From Variibacter gotjawalensis (GTDB lineage Bacteria; Pseudomonadota; Alphaproteobacteria; Rhizobiales; Xanthobacteraceae), in contig NZ_AP014946.1 in assembly GCF_002355335.1 (NCBI RefSeq), positions 4,231,501 through 4,295,500 on the forward strand: DNA of 64,000 nucleotides. The letters are read 5' to 3'. A model generated the notes under the pieces. It was not told the DNA's origin and did not search any database. It was given only the letters and a program-made list of their open reading frames with translations. The position numbers and the translations under genes are program-made. Shown here piece by piece: positions 1-8,428 of this stretch. The first letter of the stretch is position 1. The number at the start of each line of letters is the position of its first letter.

Positions 1-2
1 GT

Positions 3-257
3 CTTACGAATCTCGACACCACCAATTGGTACGGGCTGTTCCTCCCGAAAGATTCTCCTTCATCAATCGTGCAGAAGCTCCACCTCGCGGCAACCGCCGC
101 GCTCGATACGCCCTCGTTCCGCGATCGGCTGCATGGACACGGTGTAGCGGTCGTCGCTCCGGAGCGGCGCAGCCCGAATTATCTCGCACGTTTTCTCAAC
201 GACGATATCGCGAAATGGACCGTACCGATCAAAGGGAGCGGCGTCACCGTGGACTGA
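3..257 (+). CDS. Tripartite tricarboxylate transporter (Bug family) substrate-binding protein, C-terminal fragment
   Basis: Only the last 84 codons lie in the window and the reading frame is open to the left edge. The fragment shows the C-terminal pattern of Bug/TctC periplasmic receptors: an NWYGLFLPKDSP segment, then the helix IVQKLHLAATAAL, and a final IAKW segment near the stop. In this family the motif introduces the last lobe of a Venus-flytrap protein that binds small carboxylates. Whether TctA/TctB partners exist cannot be seen here. The next gene also encodes a periplasmic binding protein, 55 bases downstream, so the two may be co-transcribed. Confidence 0.85.
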   Translation, partial: LTNLDTTNWYGLFLPKDSPSSIVQKLHLAATAALDTPSFRDRLHGHGVAVVAPERRSPNYLARFLNDDIAKWTVPIKGSGVTVD

Positions 258-311
258 GTTTGGTGGCGTTCGCTCGGCACTGGTCTTGGACAGCTTTTGG
301 GGAGGACACAA

Positions 312-1085
312 ATGCGAATAGCTCTACGCGCCGCAGCCGCAAAATTCGGATTGATCGCCGTCTTGGCGGCGCAAGGCGTCGTTGCAACCGCTGCCGAAGT
401 CAAAGTCATGGCCGGCGCCGCGATGAGGGGTGCCTTCGGGGAACTTGTGCCTCAATTCGAGCGCGCCACCGGGCACAAGATCGTCATCGAGTATGGAGCG
501 GGCACAACCTTCAGAAAGCAGATCGAGGCCGGTGAAGCGTTCGACCTTGTCATCATCGATGCCTCCGAAGTGGATGAACTTATCAAGCAAGGCAAGATTG
601 CTGGCGATACGCGTGCGGACATCGTCCGGGCCGCTATCGGCGTGGCTGTTCGAGAGGGTACGCCGAAGCCCGACATCAGTTCGGTCGATGCCTTCGAAAA
701 AACGCTGCTCAGCGTGGGATCATTCACCTACGCGCCGGACGCGTTATACGGCAGGCATCTGTCTCAAGCGTTCGATCGCCTTGGCATCGGCGAACAGTTG
801 AAGACCAAGACCAAGCCCAATCCTCTCGCGCGTGTTGCGCCGGCCCTAGCCGCCGGCGAAGTCGATCTCGCAATTGCCGGCATCCCCACACTTCTGTCCA
901 CCAAGGGCGTGCAGATTGTCGGCGTCTTGCCGGGAGAGTTGGAGAACTGGCTCGTAAACACGGCAGGCGTCAGCGCGGCCGCCAAGGAACCTGACGCTGC
1001 TAAGACCTTCATCAAGTATCTTGCGACCCCGGAGGCCATCACAGTCATCAAAGCGAAGGGGATGGAGCTGCCCCTGGGTCGGTAG
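312..1085 (+). CDS. Periplasmic ModA-like substrate-binding protein
   Basis: A 257-residue protein with a signal peptide (hydrophobic stretch ending near AAEVKVMAG), followed by a type-II periplasmic binding fold of the molybdate-binding-like family: 'VMAGAAMRGAFGELVPQFE', 'DLVIIDASEVDELIKQGKI', and a C-terminal 'AAKTFIKYLATPEAITVIKAKGMEL'. The start at 312 is chosen because GGAGG lies at 301-305; a TTG at 297 is possible but lacks this. True ModA proteins sit with modBC, which are absent here, so the ligand may not be molybdate. The protein encoded at 34962 is a paralogue ('PDISSVDAFEKTL' here, 'PDISTVEKFKAAL' there). Confidence 0.82.
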   Translation: MRIALRAAAAKFGLIAVLAAQGVVATAAEVKVMAGAAMRGAFGELVPQFERATGHKIVIEYGAGTTFRKQIEAGEAFDLVIIDASEVDELIKQGKIAGDTRADIVRAAIGVAVREGTPKPDISSVDAFEKTLLSVGSFTYAPDALYGRHLSQAFDRLGIGEQLKTKTKPNPLARVAPALAAGEVDLAIAGIPTLLSTKGVQIVGVLPGELENWLVNTAGVSAAAKEPDAAKTFIKYLATPEAITVIKAKGMELPLGR

Positions 1086-1252
1086 CGCCCTGAGGTGTCG
1101 CGCTCCGTAGACCATGCCGAACATCAATCGCGTCCTGCGCGTTAGTCTGTGTGTTGTAACAGGCGGTTACCTTCCGTGACCGGACCTTGGCTTGAAAGCG
1201 CGCGACGCCCTGTGCCATACCCGAATCCTGTATTTTAGGGTGAGGGTTTAAG

Positions 1253-2071
1253 ATGGCTGAAGCCGCTGGATTGCTGAGTGGAAAACGCGGCTTGATCATG
1301 GGGTTGGCCAATAATCGGTCGATCGCATGGGGTATCGCCAAGGCTTGCCGCACCCACGGCGCCGAACTCGCCTTCACGTACCAGGGCGATGCGCTGAAAA
1401 AGCGCGTGGAGCCGCTGTGCAACGAGCTCGGCGGCTTCCTCGCCGGCCACTGCGACGTCACCGACGCGGCCAGCCTCGACGCGGTCTTTGCGGCCGTCGA
1501 AAAGCATTGGGGCAGCATCGACTTCGTCGTCCACGCCATCGCCTTCTCGGACAAGGACGAACTTGACGGCCGTTACGTCGATACGACCGCCGAGAACTTC
1601 AACAAGACGCTGAACATCTCCTGCTTCTCCTTCACGTCGGTCGCGCAGCGCGCCGAGAAGATCATGCCGAACGGCGGCTCGTTGCTGACGCTGACTTACT
1701 ACGGCTCCGAGAAGTGGATGCCGCACTACAACGTCATGGGCGTTGCGAAGGCAGCGCTCGAAGCATCTGTGCGCTACCTCGCGGCCGACCTCGGCGGGAA
1801 GAACATCCGCGTTAATTCGATCTCGGCCGGCCCGATCAAGACGCTGGCCGCTTCGGGCATCTCGGGCCTGCGCTACATCATCAAATGGAACGAACTTAAC
1901 TCGCCGCTCCGCCGCGCCACGACTATCGAGGAAGTCGGCGATGCCGCCGTCTACTATCTCTCGCCGATGAGCCGCGGCGTCACCGGCGAAGTGCATCACG
2001 TCGACTCCGGTTACCACATCGTCGGCATGAAACATCCGGACGCGCCGGATATCGCGACCGTCAAAGAATAG
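1253..2071 (+). CDS. fabI: Enoyl-[acyl-carrier-protein] reductase [NADH]
   Basis: A 272-residue short-chain dehydrogenase of the FabI type, the last reductive step of each fatty-acid elongation cycle in the cytoplasm. The variant FabI nucleotide-binding pattern 'GKRGLIMGLANNRSIAWGIA' is at residues 10-29. The catalytic Tyr/Lys are in 'HYNVMGVAK' (Tyr159, Lys166, Y-x6-K), and the extra FabI tyrosine is in 'TYYGSEKW' (about residue 149). Length fits the family (260-275). It is followed after 8 bases by a hydratase-family gene, so the two probably form one transcription unit. Another fabI copy elsewhere is common in this order and cannot be excluded. Confidence 0.95.
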   Translation: MAEAAGLLSGKRGLIMGLANNRSIAWGIAKACRTHGAELAFTYQGDALKKRVEPLCNELGGFLAGHCDVTDAASLDAVFAAVEKHWGSIDFVVHAIAFSDKDELDGRYVDTTAENFNKTLNISCFSFTSVAQRAEKIMPNGGSLLTLTYYGSEKWMPHYNVMGVAKAALEASVRYLAADLGGKNIRVNSISAGPIKTLAASGISGLRYIIKWNELNSPLRRATTIEEVGDAAVYYLSPMSRGVTGEVHHVDSGYHIVGMKHPDAPDIATVKE

Positions 2072-2079
2072 CAGCGACG

Positions 2080-2832
2080 ATGACCTTCGACGCGCAGCGC
2101 GCCGCCGACCTGCTCATCGCCGCGCGCCGCGACTTCCGTCAGGTTGCACTCCCCGCTCCTGCTCCGGCGAATACCGCCGAAGCCTATGCGGTGCAGAAAA
2201 TCGTCGCCGCCGCGTGCGGTCCTGCCGCCGGCTGGAAGGTCGGCGCGAAGTCGACCAGCGAGACACCGAACACATCGCCGTTGTTCCGGCCAATCGTGCG
2301 CCAATCACCGTGTCATTGGCCGGCCAATGAACTGCACATGATCGGAGTCGAGGGCGAATTGGCGTTCCGTCTTGGCCGCGATGTGCCCTCGCGCCACACG
2401 CCGATGACACCGGACGAAGTCTGGAATTCTGTCGCCAGCGTTCACGCCGCGATCGAGGTCGTCGACACACGCGTTGCCGATTGGAAGAACGCCGACCGCT
2501 TGTGGATCCTGGCCGACAACCAAGCCAACGGCGGTTTTGTCTTCTCTCCCAGCGGGAAATCGCTTTCGGGCGGCTCGTATGCCGACGCCGAAGTCCGCCT
2601 CACCATCAACGACAAAATCGCTGTCGAAGCCCGCGGTGGCAATCCGGCGGGCGATCCGCGCTGGCTTGTCGAGTGGTGCGTCGATCATGTCGCGCGCGAA
2701 CGCGGCGGCCTAAAAGCCGGCGACTTCATCACGACCGGCTCCTACACGGGCATGATTTTCATCGAGCCCGGCGCAAAAATCACCGCTGAATTCGACAACA
2801 TCGGCAGAGTCGCAGTAGAATTCCCCGCGTAG
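2080..2832 (+). CDS. 2-keto-4-pentenoate hydratase / fumarylacetoacetase-family protein
   Basis: A 250-residue protein of the MhpD-like branch of the FAH superfamily, whose members hydrate 2-hydroxypenta-2,4-dienoates or decarboxylate oxalocrotonates using a divalent metal. Visible signatures are 'GWKVGAKSTSE', the metal-ligand-like acidic segment 'GVEGELAFRLGRD', 'ADNQANGGFVF', and the C-terminal 'GDFITTGSYTGMIFIEPGAKI'. There is no aromatic-catabolism cluster around it; the partner upstream is fabI, 8 bases away. The substrate is therefore unknown. In other organisms such stand-alone copies are often annotated only as hydratase. Confidence 0.82.
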   Translation: MTFDAQRAADLLIAARRDFRQVALPAPAPANTAEAYAVQKIVAAACGPAAGWKVGAKSTSETPNTSPLFRPIVRQSPCHWPANELHMIGVEGELAFRLGRDVPSRHTPMTPDEVWNSVASVHAAIEVVDTRVADWKNADRLWILADNQANGGFVFSPSGKSLSGGSYADAEVRLTINDKIAVEARGGNPAGDPRWLVEWCVDHVARERGGLKAGDFITTGSYTGMIFIEPGAKITAEFDNIGRVAVEFPA

Positions 2833-2916
2833 TTTTTACCTGCAAGATTTGAATTACTCTATTTTGGTCGGCAGACTCCACAACTCGCAGCAACTTAAGC
2901 GATATCTTCCCACCAT

Positions 2917-2952
2917 TCTAATCTGCAAATCTCGATTAGACCCTCTCTAATC
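2917..2952. promoter_or_regulatory. Irr-type iron-control box (perfect palindrome, with an extra half-site)
   Basis: TTAGA-CCCTC-TCTAA at 2936-2950 is a perfect inverted repeat with a 5-base spacer; it extends to GATTAGA/TCTAATC. A further TCTAATC copy lies at 2917-2923, giving three copies of the 7-mer. The spacing equals the published Irr-box (ICE) pattern TTTAGAA-N3-TTCTAAA, and the same arrangement recurs before the PepSY, bfr and bfd genes in this window. It lies about 120 bases before the TonB receptor start. An RNA hairpin is a second reading of the same palindrome, but no T-run follows it. Confidence 0.6.
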
Positions 2953-3072
2953 GGTGGCTTTGCCGCATCGTTACTGTCGAAATCGCGGTGAATACTTTGA
3001 GTCACCCTCAATTTCGGTTGAGCGTCCAAATTCTCGCTGTCACAAGTCGCAGCGGGACTAAGGGGCTCAGAC

Positions 3073-5451
3073 ATGCAGATAAAATCAAAAACACACCGCT
3101 CGGCGCTCATGCCGCGCGCGATTTTCCTTTTCACCACCGCGCTCGTCCTTCCAGCTTTTTTTGTCGAAGACGTTGCGGCCCAACAACAATTACCGACCGT
3201 CAGCGTACAAGCGCCCCGCCAGCGCGCTGCCCGTCCGCAACCCGTGCGCCGCGTCGCACGCCGCGCTCCGGCACCGCGCCCGGTCGCACGCCCGGCAGCG
3301 CCGGTCGGCCCGACGGTCGCCGGCGAACGCGCCAACGGCCCGGTCAACGGCATCGTTGCGCGCCAGAGCGCGACCGGCTCGAAAACCGACACCCCAATTC
3401 TCGAGACGCCACAGTCCGTCGCCGTCGTGCCGCGCGAGCAAATCGTGCAGCAAGGCGCGCAGACGATAGCGCAATCGATCCGCTATGTGTCCGGCGCGCA
3501 GGGCGATCTCTACGGTGCCGGCTCGGTGTTCGATACAGAAGTGAAAGTGCGAGGCTTCGTCGCGCCGCGCTATCTCGACGGCCTTCGCCTTCCCTACGAC
3601 TCGACGATTCAATTCGCGCAGCCGCGCACCGAGCCTTACGGCCTCGAGCGCATTGAGATCCTCAAGGGTCCGGCATCCGGCATTTATGGCCAGGCATCGC
3701 CGGGCGGCATCCTCAACATGGTGAGCAAGCGCCCGACCACCGAGCAGCGCGGCGAACTCGAATTTCAAACCGGCAGCTACGGCCGCATCCAAGGCGCGTT
3801 CGACATCTCCGGCCCGATCGATAAGGACCGCCAGTTCCTCTATCGCATCGTCGGCCTTGGTCGCGACAGCGATACTTTCATCAACGGCAATCACGAAAAC
3901 CGGTACTACATCGCACCAAGCTTCACGTGGCAGCCGAACATCGACACGAGCTTCACGGTGCTCGCCAGCGCGCAGCGCGACCGGCTCGACGGCCAGATCC
4001 ACCAGTATCTGCCCGGCTTCGGCACGCTCTACTCCAACCCGAACGGCCGCATTTCGCGCAGCACCTACACGGGCGAACCCGGCTTCGACCGCGTCGCCTT
4101 CGATCAAGCCTTCATCGGCTACGAGTTGAAGCATCGCTTCAACGAGATGTTCGAATTCCGCCAAAACGTGCGTGCCGGACAGGCCGACATCGAGACGTTC
4201 TCGATGCGTAACCGCAACGGCCTATGCCCGCTTCCGGGCAATCCGCTTTGCGCCTTCGACGCTTACGATCCGGCACAGCGCATCACGACACGCGATGCGA
4301 ACTACGTCGGCGGCAGCTCGAAGAACTTCGCAATCGACAATCAGCTGCAGGCTGATTTCCAGACCGGCTTCCTGCGTCACCGCATGTTGTTCGGCATCGA
4401 CTATCAGAAGACCGAGATCACGACGGATTATCGCGGCACGTTCGCGGGCTTCCCCATCGACGTCTACAATCCGGTCTACGGCGCGACGCCGCTTCCGACC
4501 AAAGCAACGATGATCCCGTTCTTCAACTACACGACGAACAAGGATCAGCTTGGCTTCTACATTCAGGATCAGATCAAGTTCGATCGCTTCAATCTGACTC
4601 TCACAGGTCGTCACGACAAAGCCTCGTCTGAAGTTGCGAACAACCTAACCGGTGGTCTCGTCAACCAGGACGACTCGCGCTTCACCGGGCGCGTCGGGTT
4701 GAACTACGTGTTCGATAGCGGCTTCGCGCCGTATGTCAGCTACTCGACATCGTTCGAACCTGTCGCCGGCCTCTCGCTGGTGTCGGCAACCGGCGAACCC
4801 TTCAAGCCGACAACCGGCGAAGGCTTCGAAGCGGGCATAAAATACGCACCGCCCGGCACGAAGATGCTATTCACCGCGGCATACTTCGACATCAAGCAGA
4901 AGAACGTCGTCGTGAACACGCCGCTCTTTATTCCCTTCCAAGTCGGCGGCATCCGCGTGAAGGGCGTCGAAGCTGACTTCCGCGCTGAGTTGATGGATGG
5001 GCTCGACCTCATCGCAGGCGCTTCGCATCAGAAGCCGATCGTCGAAGAGCACATCGATCCGACGCTCGTCGGCAAGGACGTCTCGGGTGTAAACCGCGAC
5101 GCGGCGTTCCTTTGGGCCTTCTACACGGCGAAAAACGGCCCGTTCGCGGGTCTCGGCATCGGCGGCGGCGTGCGTTACACGGGCGCACTCTGGGGCGACG
5201 ATGCGAACCTGATCCGCATTCCGAGCTACACGTTGTTCGACGCCGCACTCACCTACGACTTCAAACATCTGCGGCCGGAATGGAAAGGCTTCCACCTGCG
5301 CGTGAATGCTTTCAACGTGGGTGACAAAGTCTACATCAACAACTGCTTCACGGGCGTTCAGTACTGCGCCTACGGTCAGCCGCGCACCGTCTACGCAACG
5401 CTGTCGTATCGTTGGGGCGAGGCACAAGCGCCGCTCATCACAAAGTACTGA
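3073..5451 (+). CDS. TonB-dependent siderophore receptor
   Basis: A 792-residue outer-membrane transporter. Order of parts: signal peptide (about 1-36); an unusual Arg/Pro/Ala-rich stretch (about 45-80); a plug domain beginning near 'ILETPQSVAVVPREQIVQQG'; and a 22-strand barrel ending in aromatic-rich strands ('VYATLSYRW'). The plug features 'ERIEILKGPASGIYGQASPGGILNMVSKRP' are those of FhuA/FpvA-like siderophore receptors. An Irr-like palindrome lies upstream and a strong terminator downstream. The PepSY membrane-protein gene that follows is a common partner in iron-siderophore loci. The siderophore is unknown; no TonB-box assignment is attempted. Confidence 0.93.
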   Translation: MQIKSKTHRSALMPRAIFLFTTALVLPAFFVEDVAAQQQLPTVSVQAPRQRAARPQPVRRVARRAPAPRPVARPAAPVGPTVAGERANGPVNGIVARQSATGSKTDTPILETPQSVAVVPREQIVQQGAQTIAQSIRYVSGAQGDLYGAGSVFDTEVKVRGFVAPRYLDGLRLPYDSTIQFAQPRTEPYGLERIEILKGPASGIYGQASPGGILNMVSKRPTTEQRGELEFQTGSYGRIQGAFDISGPIDKDRQFLYRIVGLGRDSDTFINGNHENRYYIAPSFTWQPNIDTSFTVLASAQRDRLDGQIHQYLPGFGTLYSNPNGRISRSTYTGEPGFDRVAFDQAFIGYELKHRFNEMFEFRQNVRAGQADIETFSMRNRNGLCPLPGNPLCAFDAYDPAQRITTRDANYVGGSSKNFAIDNQLQADFQTGFLRHRMLFGIDYQKTEITTDYRGTFAGFPIDVYNPVYGATPLPTKATMIPFFNYTTNKDQLGFYIQDQIKFDRFNLTLTGRHDKASSEVANNLTGGLVNQDDSRFTGRVGLNYVFDSGFAPYVSYSTSFEPVAGLSLVSATGEPFKPTTGEGFEAGIKYAPPGTKMLFTAAYFDIKQKNVVVNTPLFIPFQVGGIRVKGVEADFRAELMDGLDLIAGASHQKPIVEEHIDPTLVGKDVSGVNRDAAFLWAFYTAKNGPFAGLGIGGGVRYTGALWGDDANLIRIPSYTLFDAALTYDFKHLRPEWKGFHLRVNAFNVGDKVYINNCFTGVQYCAYGQPRTVYATLSYRWGEAQAPLITKY

Positions 5452-5471
5452 GCCGCGCCATTGAGACAACG

Positions 5472-5515
5472 AAAAACGCGGCTGCGGGAAGACCTCGCTG
5501 CCGCGTTTTCTTTTC
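5472..5515 (+). terminator. Rho-independent terminator after the TonB-dependent receptor
   Basis: Stem AAAACGCGGC (5473-5482) pairs with GCCGCGTTTT (5500-5509); an inner GCG/CGC pair shortens the loop, and TTTTC follows. It lies 20 bases past the receptor stop, so the PepSY gene downstream needs its own promoter, consistent with its own Irr-like box. Confidence 0.75.
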
Positions 5516-5570
5516 GCCGGTTGACACAAAATGCCGATCGAGCGATGTCAAAATTCACGGACGGATCAAT

Positions 5571-5591
5571 AGTTTAGATCGCTTCTAAGCT
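5571..5591. promoter_or_regulatory. Irr-type iron-control box before the PepSY gene
   Basis: TTAGA-TCGCT-TCTAA at 5574-5588, flanked by AG and CT that also pair (5571-5572 with 5590-5591). The spacing matches the boxes before the TonB receptor and bfd. Just upstream is TTGACA (5521-5526) with an inverted TGTCAA at 5546-5551, which could hold the -35 element. The box ends about 20 bases before the start codon at 5612, a position that would block transcription if bound. Confidence 0.6.
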
Positions 5592-5611
5592 AGTGGGCCA
5601 GGGACAAAAAA

Positions 5612-6748
5612 ATGCAGACAAAAACCATCCGCCGTTGGTCTTGGGTCCACAAGTGGACGAGCCTTATCAGCATGGTCTTCCTGCTGCTGCTCTGCATCAC
5701 CGGCCTGCCGCTGATCTTCCATCACGAGATCGATCACATCCTTCAGGAAGAGGTCGAACCCGCGAATCTTCCGGCCGATACGCCGCGCGCTAATCTCGAC
5801 GTGCTGGTGAAAAACAGCATGGAAGGATTCCCGAGTCAGGTCGTTCAGTTTTTGATTTGGGATCGCCACGAACCGAACGTCATCGGCCTTTCGATCGGCG
5901 AAAAGCCGGACAGCGATCCGACCAACAATCGCTTCCTGCGCGCCGACGCGCAGACCGGCAAGTTGCTCGAGGAAGTGAAATTCCGCGGCACCTTCACTTA
6001 CATCATGTTCAAGCTGCACGTGGACTTGTTCGCCGGGCTGCCCGGCAAACTCTTCCTCGGCTTCATGGGCTTGCTGTTCGTCATCGCGGTGATCTCCGGC
6101 ATCGTCATCTACGGTCCATCGATGCGGAAGCTCGACTTCGGCACCGTACGCTACGGCCGCTCGCGCTTCATCCGCTGGCTCGATCTACATAACCTGCTCG
6201 GCGTCGTCACCATCGTGTGGGCGCTCGTCGTCGGCGGCACAGGCGTCATCAACACCTGGGCCGATCTCGTCATCAAGATTTGGCAGTTCGGCCAGCTCGC
6301 CGAGATCACCGCGCAATACAAAGACGCGCCGATCCCGGCGCAGCTTACGTCGATCAACGAGGCTGTGAAGATCGCGACCGAACGTCTGCCCGATAAGACG
6401 CCGTCGTTCGTCGCTTATCCGGGAACGACCTTCTCGTCGAAGTCGCACTACATCGTATTCATGAAGGGTAATACGCCCCTCACGTCGCGCCTCGTGACGC
6501 CGGTTCTGGTGAACGCCGCCGACGGAAAATTCTCCGATACGCGCGAACTGCCCTGGTACGTCAAGACGCTGCTCGTCTCGCAGCCGCTGCACTTCGGTGA
6601 CTACGGCGGCATGCCGCTCAAGATCATTTGGGCGATCCTCGATGTGCTGACAATCATCGTGCTGATCACCGGCATCTACCTTTGGTTCAAGCGGCGACGC
6701 AGCAGCAAAGTCGCGCAGCCGGCGCCCGCGCTTGCGCCGGCCGAATGA
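5612..6748 (+). CDS. PepSY-associated transmembrane protein (probable siderophore ferric reductase type)
   Basis: A 378-residue inner-membrane protein of the PepSY-TM family. It starts with the family's typical 'RRWSWVHKWTSLISMVFLLLLCITGLPLIFHHEI' region (one helix with a conserved His and Trp), then a periplasmic segment. It has a second helix pair ('LFLGFMGLLFVIAVISGIVIYGP', 'LHNLLGVVTIVWALVVGGTGVI'), and a last helix near 350 ('IIWAILDVLTIIVLITGIYLW') with a short basic tail. Family members next to TonB receptors take part in reductive release of iron from siderophores; that role is inferred from context. RBS AGGGAC precedes the start. It overlaps the next gene by four bases (ATGA). Confidence 0.85.
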   Translation: MQTKTIRRWSWVHKWTSLISMVFLLLLCITGLPLIFHHEIDHILQEEVEPANLPADTPRANLDVLVKNSMEGFPSQVVQFLIWDRHEPNVIGLSIGEKPDSDPTNNRFLRADAQTGKLLEEVKFRGTFTYIMFKLHVDLFAGLPGKLFLGFMGLLFVIAVISGIVIYGPSMRKLDFGTVRYGRSRFIRWLDLHNLLGVVTIVWALVVGGTGVINTWADLVIKIWQFGQLAEITAQYKDAPIPAQLTSINEAVKIATERLPDKTPSFVAYPGTTFSSKSHYIVFMKGNTPLTSRLVTPVLVNAADGKFSDTRELPWYVKTLLVSQPLHFGDYGGMPLKIIWAILDVLTIIVLITGIYLWFKRRRSSKVAQPAPALAPAE

Positions 6749-6990
6749 GCGACACGATGAACATGCATGTTACGTCCGTGAAAGAACGTGCACGCGTTAT
6801 CCGCAAGCCGCACAGCACGTGGAGCACCTTCGCAGTTCCAATCGTGATGGCGATACTATCGGCGGTCGGCCTCACGACGGCGCTTGTCGGCGACGATCAT
6901 TGGGACTGGATTTCGTGGATCACGCTCGGCATCCCGATCGCCGTCATCTTTTGGTATTGGATCTCGCATCGCGTTGCGAAAGCGCGTTGA
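6745..6990 (+). CDS. Small two-helix membrane protein of the iron locus
   Basis: An 81-residue protein translated from an ATGA overlap with the PepSY gene, so translational coupling is likely. It has a basic N-terminus ('VKERARVIRKPHSTWSTF') followed by two hydrophobic helices ('VPIVMAILSAVGLTTALVG' and 'WISWITLGIPIAVIFWYWIS'), joined by the short acidic turn 'DDHWDW'. I do not recognise a named family. Its position as last gene after TonB receptor and PepSY protein suggests an accessory membrane role in the same iron-uptake process. Confidence 0.75.
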   Translation: MSDTMNMHVTSVKERARVIRKPHSTWSTFAVPIVMAILSAVGLTTALVGDDHWDWISWITLGIPIAVIFWYWISHRVAKAR

Positions 6991-7124
6991 TCTAAAAGCC
7001 TTGCGCAAAAAGCGCGTTCCGTCATCAAGGTTGCGAAGAACTAACGATAGTCTCACGCCCCTAACGGTATTGAAAACAGCCGCTAATAGAGCGGCGATCC
7101 ATCGATGTATTGGGACATCCTATA

Positions 7125-7382
7125 ATGACGTACATTCGCATTTTCACTGCCTTTGCCCTTCTCACTCTCACGACAGTCGCGGCCAGTGCTCAGCAACTTG
7201 CAGCAGCGGGCGCGAGCTGTTCGACTCAATACAAGTTGTGCGTAGAACGATGCCGCGGCAACCCGAACCCGGCATGCGTTTCCGATATCTGCGCCGGAAA
7301 GCTTTCGGAATGCCGGTCGACGGGTTGTTGGCAAGACGCGCCACGCTTCGGCGGCAAGAAAACTTGCGGCCTTCGCGGCTAA
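7125..7382 (+). CDS. Small secreted cysteine-rich protein
   Basis: An 85-residue product with a clear signal peptide ('MTYIRIFTAFALLTLTTVAASAQQ'), leaving a mature chain of about 60 residues with eight cysteines, enough for four disulphides. The pattern is C-x6-C-x3-C-x6-C-x4-C-x5-C-x4-C followed by a distal Cys before the C-terminus. I do not recognise the family. The ATG at 7125 is preferred over an upstream TTG because the signal peptide then starts properly. The 134 bases before it show no clear operator, and no partner gene is obvious. Confidence 0.7.
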   Translation: MTYIRIFTAFALLTLTTVAASAQQLAAAGASCSTQYKLCVERCRGNPNPACVSDICAGKLSECRSTGCWQDAPRFGGKKTCGLRG

Positions 7383-7560
7383 GTTTGCACCGTAGGAAGC
7401 GGTCGGGGAGTATTCCTCGGCCGCACAAAGTTAACGGCCGCTTGAACCTCGTCCAAAATCCCGGGGTAGGAGCGAAGCGGTTTGTACAAGAATCTCGTCT
7501 AATTTGACTGAAATCGCGGACGTCGCCGCGGGGCAGAACAATCGAACTTGGACGAAGACA

Positions 7561-7770
7561 ATGCGCCTTTCCGAACCTTACCGCGGCTACAACATCGATT
7601 TCGTCACCAGCGGCCGCCTGTGGAAGGCGACGATCTTCGCAGCCTCGCTTGCGACCCCTTTCATCGACTCAACGTCGGCGCCGATCCTCGTCGAGGACCT
7701 TGAAGCCGCTCGCTCGCTCGCGCAAGCGCGCATCAATCTGACACTATTGGATTTCGCGTCGGCCGCATAG
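7561..7770 (+). CDS. Small hypothetical protein
   Basis: A 69-residue protein beginning 'MRLSEPYRGYNIDFVTSG' and ending with an Ala-rich helix ('EDLEAARSLAQARINLTLLDFASAA'). The N-terminal half looks like a short beta-sheet and the C-terminal half like a helix. The frame is open up to 7504, but the ATG at 7561 gives the compact product. Function unknown; the call as a gene rests on codon use like its neighbours and on no competing gene on the other strand. Confidence 0.5.
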   Translation: MRLSEPYRGYNIDFVTSGRLWKATIFAASLATPFIDSTSAPILVEDLEAARSLAQARINLTLLDFASAA

Positions 7771-7802
7771 CATCGCGATCTTCGAAAGCCGCGCTCCCGC
7801 CG

Positions 7803-8354
7803 TCACTCGGCGGCGTCGCGCTCGATTGCACCGTCGTCGACGCCGATCTGCAGCACATCGCTGAAGCGATTGAACGCGCCGCAAAGCGCGATGCGCCACG
7901 TGAGTTCAACGATCTGCGCCTCGCTGAAATGCTCGCGCAGGCGATCGAAGATCGCGTCGCGCGTCCGATTCCAGTTGTTCGTGACCGTAATCGCATATTC
8001 GACGACGAGCCTGTCGACGGCGTCCAACTCCGGATGGTCTGCGTAGTCGAGCAGGCGCTCGGCACCCTCCTCCGACACGCCCTGTATCGCCAACTTCGGG
8101 GTGTGGTGCGAAACGCAATATGTGCAGCGATTGATCAGCGAAACGGTTACGAGGCAAAGTTCGAGATATCGCTTTGGAATTGTCGCCTCATCCGCAAGCT
8201 CGGTCAGTAAAGCCCAGGTATGCCGGAAAATCGGCGGACGCTGCGCCATGACGCCGGCCTGATCCTCGAACGGACCGTACGTCGTCATCTTATCCCAGAG
8301 CGGATGTAAATCGGCCGGCAAATCTTGACGCGTTTTCGTCGACACACGAGCCAC
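7803..8354 (-). CDS. Carboxymuconolactone decarboxylase / AhpD-like family protein
   Basis: A 183-residue all-helical protein with the AhpD-type redox centre 'INRCTYCVSHHTPKL' (Cys-x2-Cys, then His) near residue 75-90. Family members act as peroxidase partners or as decarboxylases; the CxxC plus His points to the alkylhydroperoxidase-like group. It lies just downstream of the ChrR-associated genes on the same strand but with 74 bases between, so joint transcription with them is possible but unproved. An oxidative-stress role would fit the neighbourhood. Confidence 0.8.
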   Translation of the reverse strand: MARVSTKTRQDLPADLHPLWDKMTTYGPFEDQAGVMAQRPPIFRHTWALLTELADEATIPKRYLELCLVTVSLINRCTYCVSHHTPKLAIQGVSEEGAERLLDYADHPELDAVDRLVVEYAITVTNNWNRTRDAIFDRLREHFSEAQIVELTWRIALCGAFNRFSDVLQIGVDDGAIERDAAE

Positions 8355-8428
8355 GGCGCTTCTCCTGAGCTTCGTCTAGGCGCTTTGGCGAATGATCACG
8401 CAAATCGGCCCGAAGCACAAATACCAGG

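Noticed and set aside
7402-7425. Terminator-like hairpin after the cysteine-rich gene
   Set aside because: The stem contains mismatches and no T-run follows.
7477-7495. TTTGTACAAGAATC shared with 43961-43975
   Set aside because: The second copy is coding sequence in purA (residues for an Ile-Leu-Val-Gln stretch); a 14-base match with a palindromic TTGTACAA core is best taken as chance.
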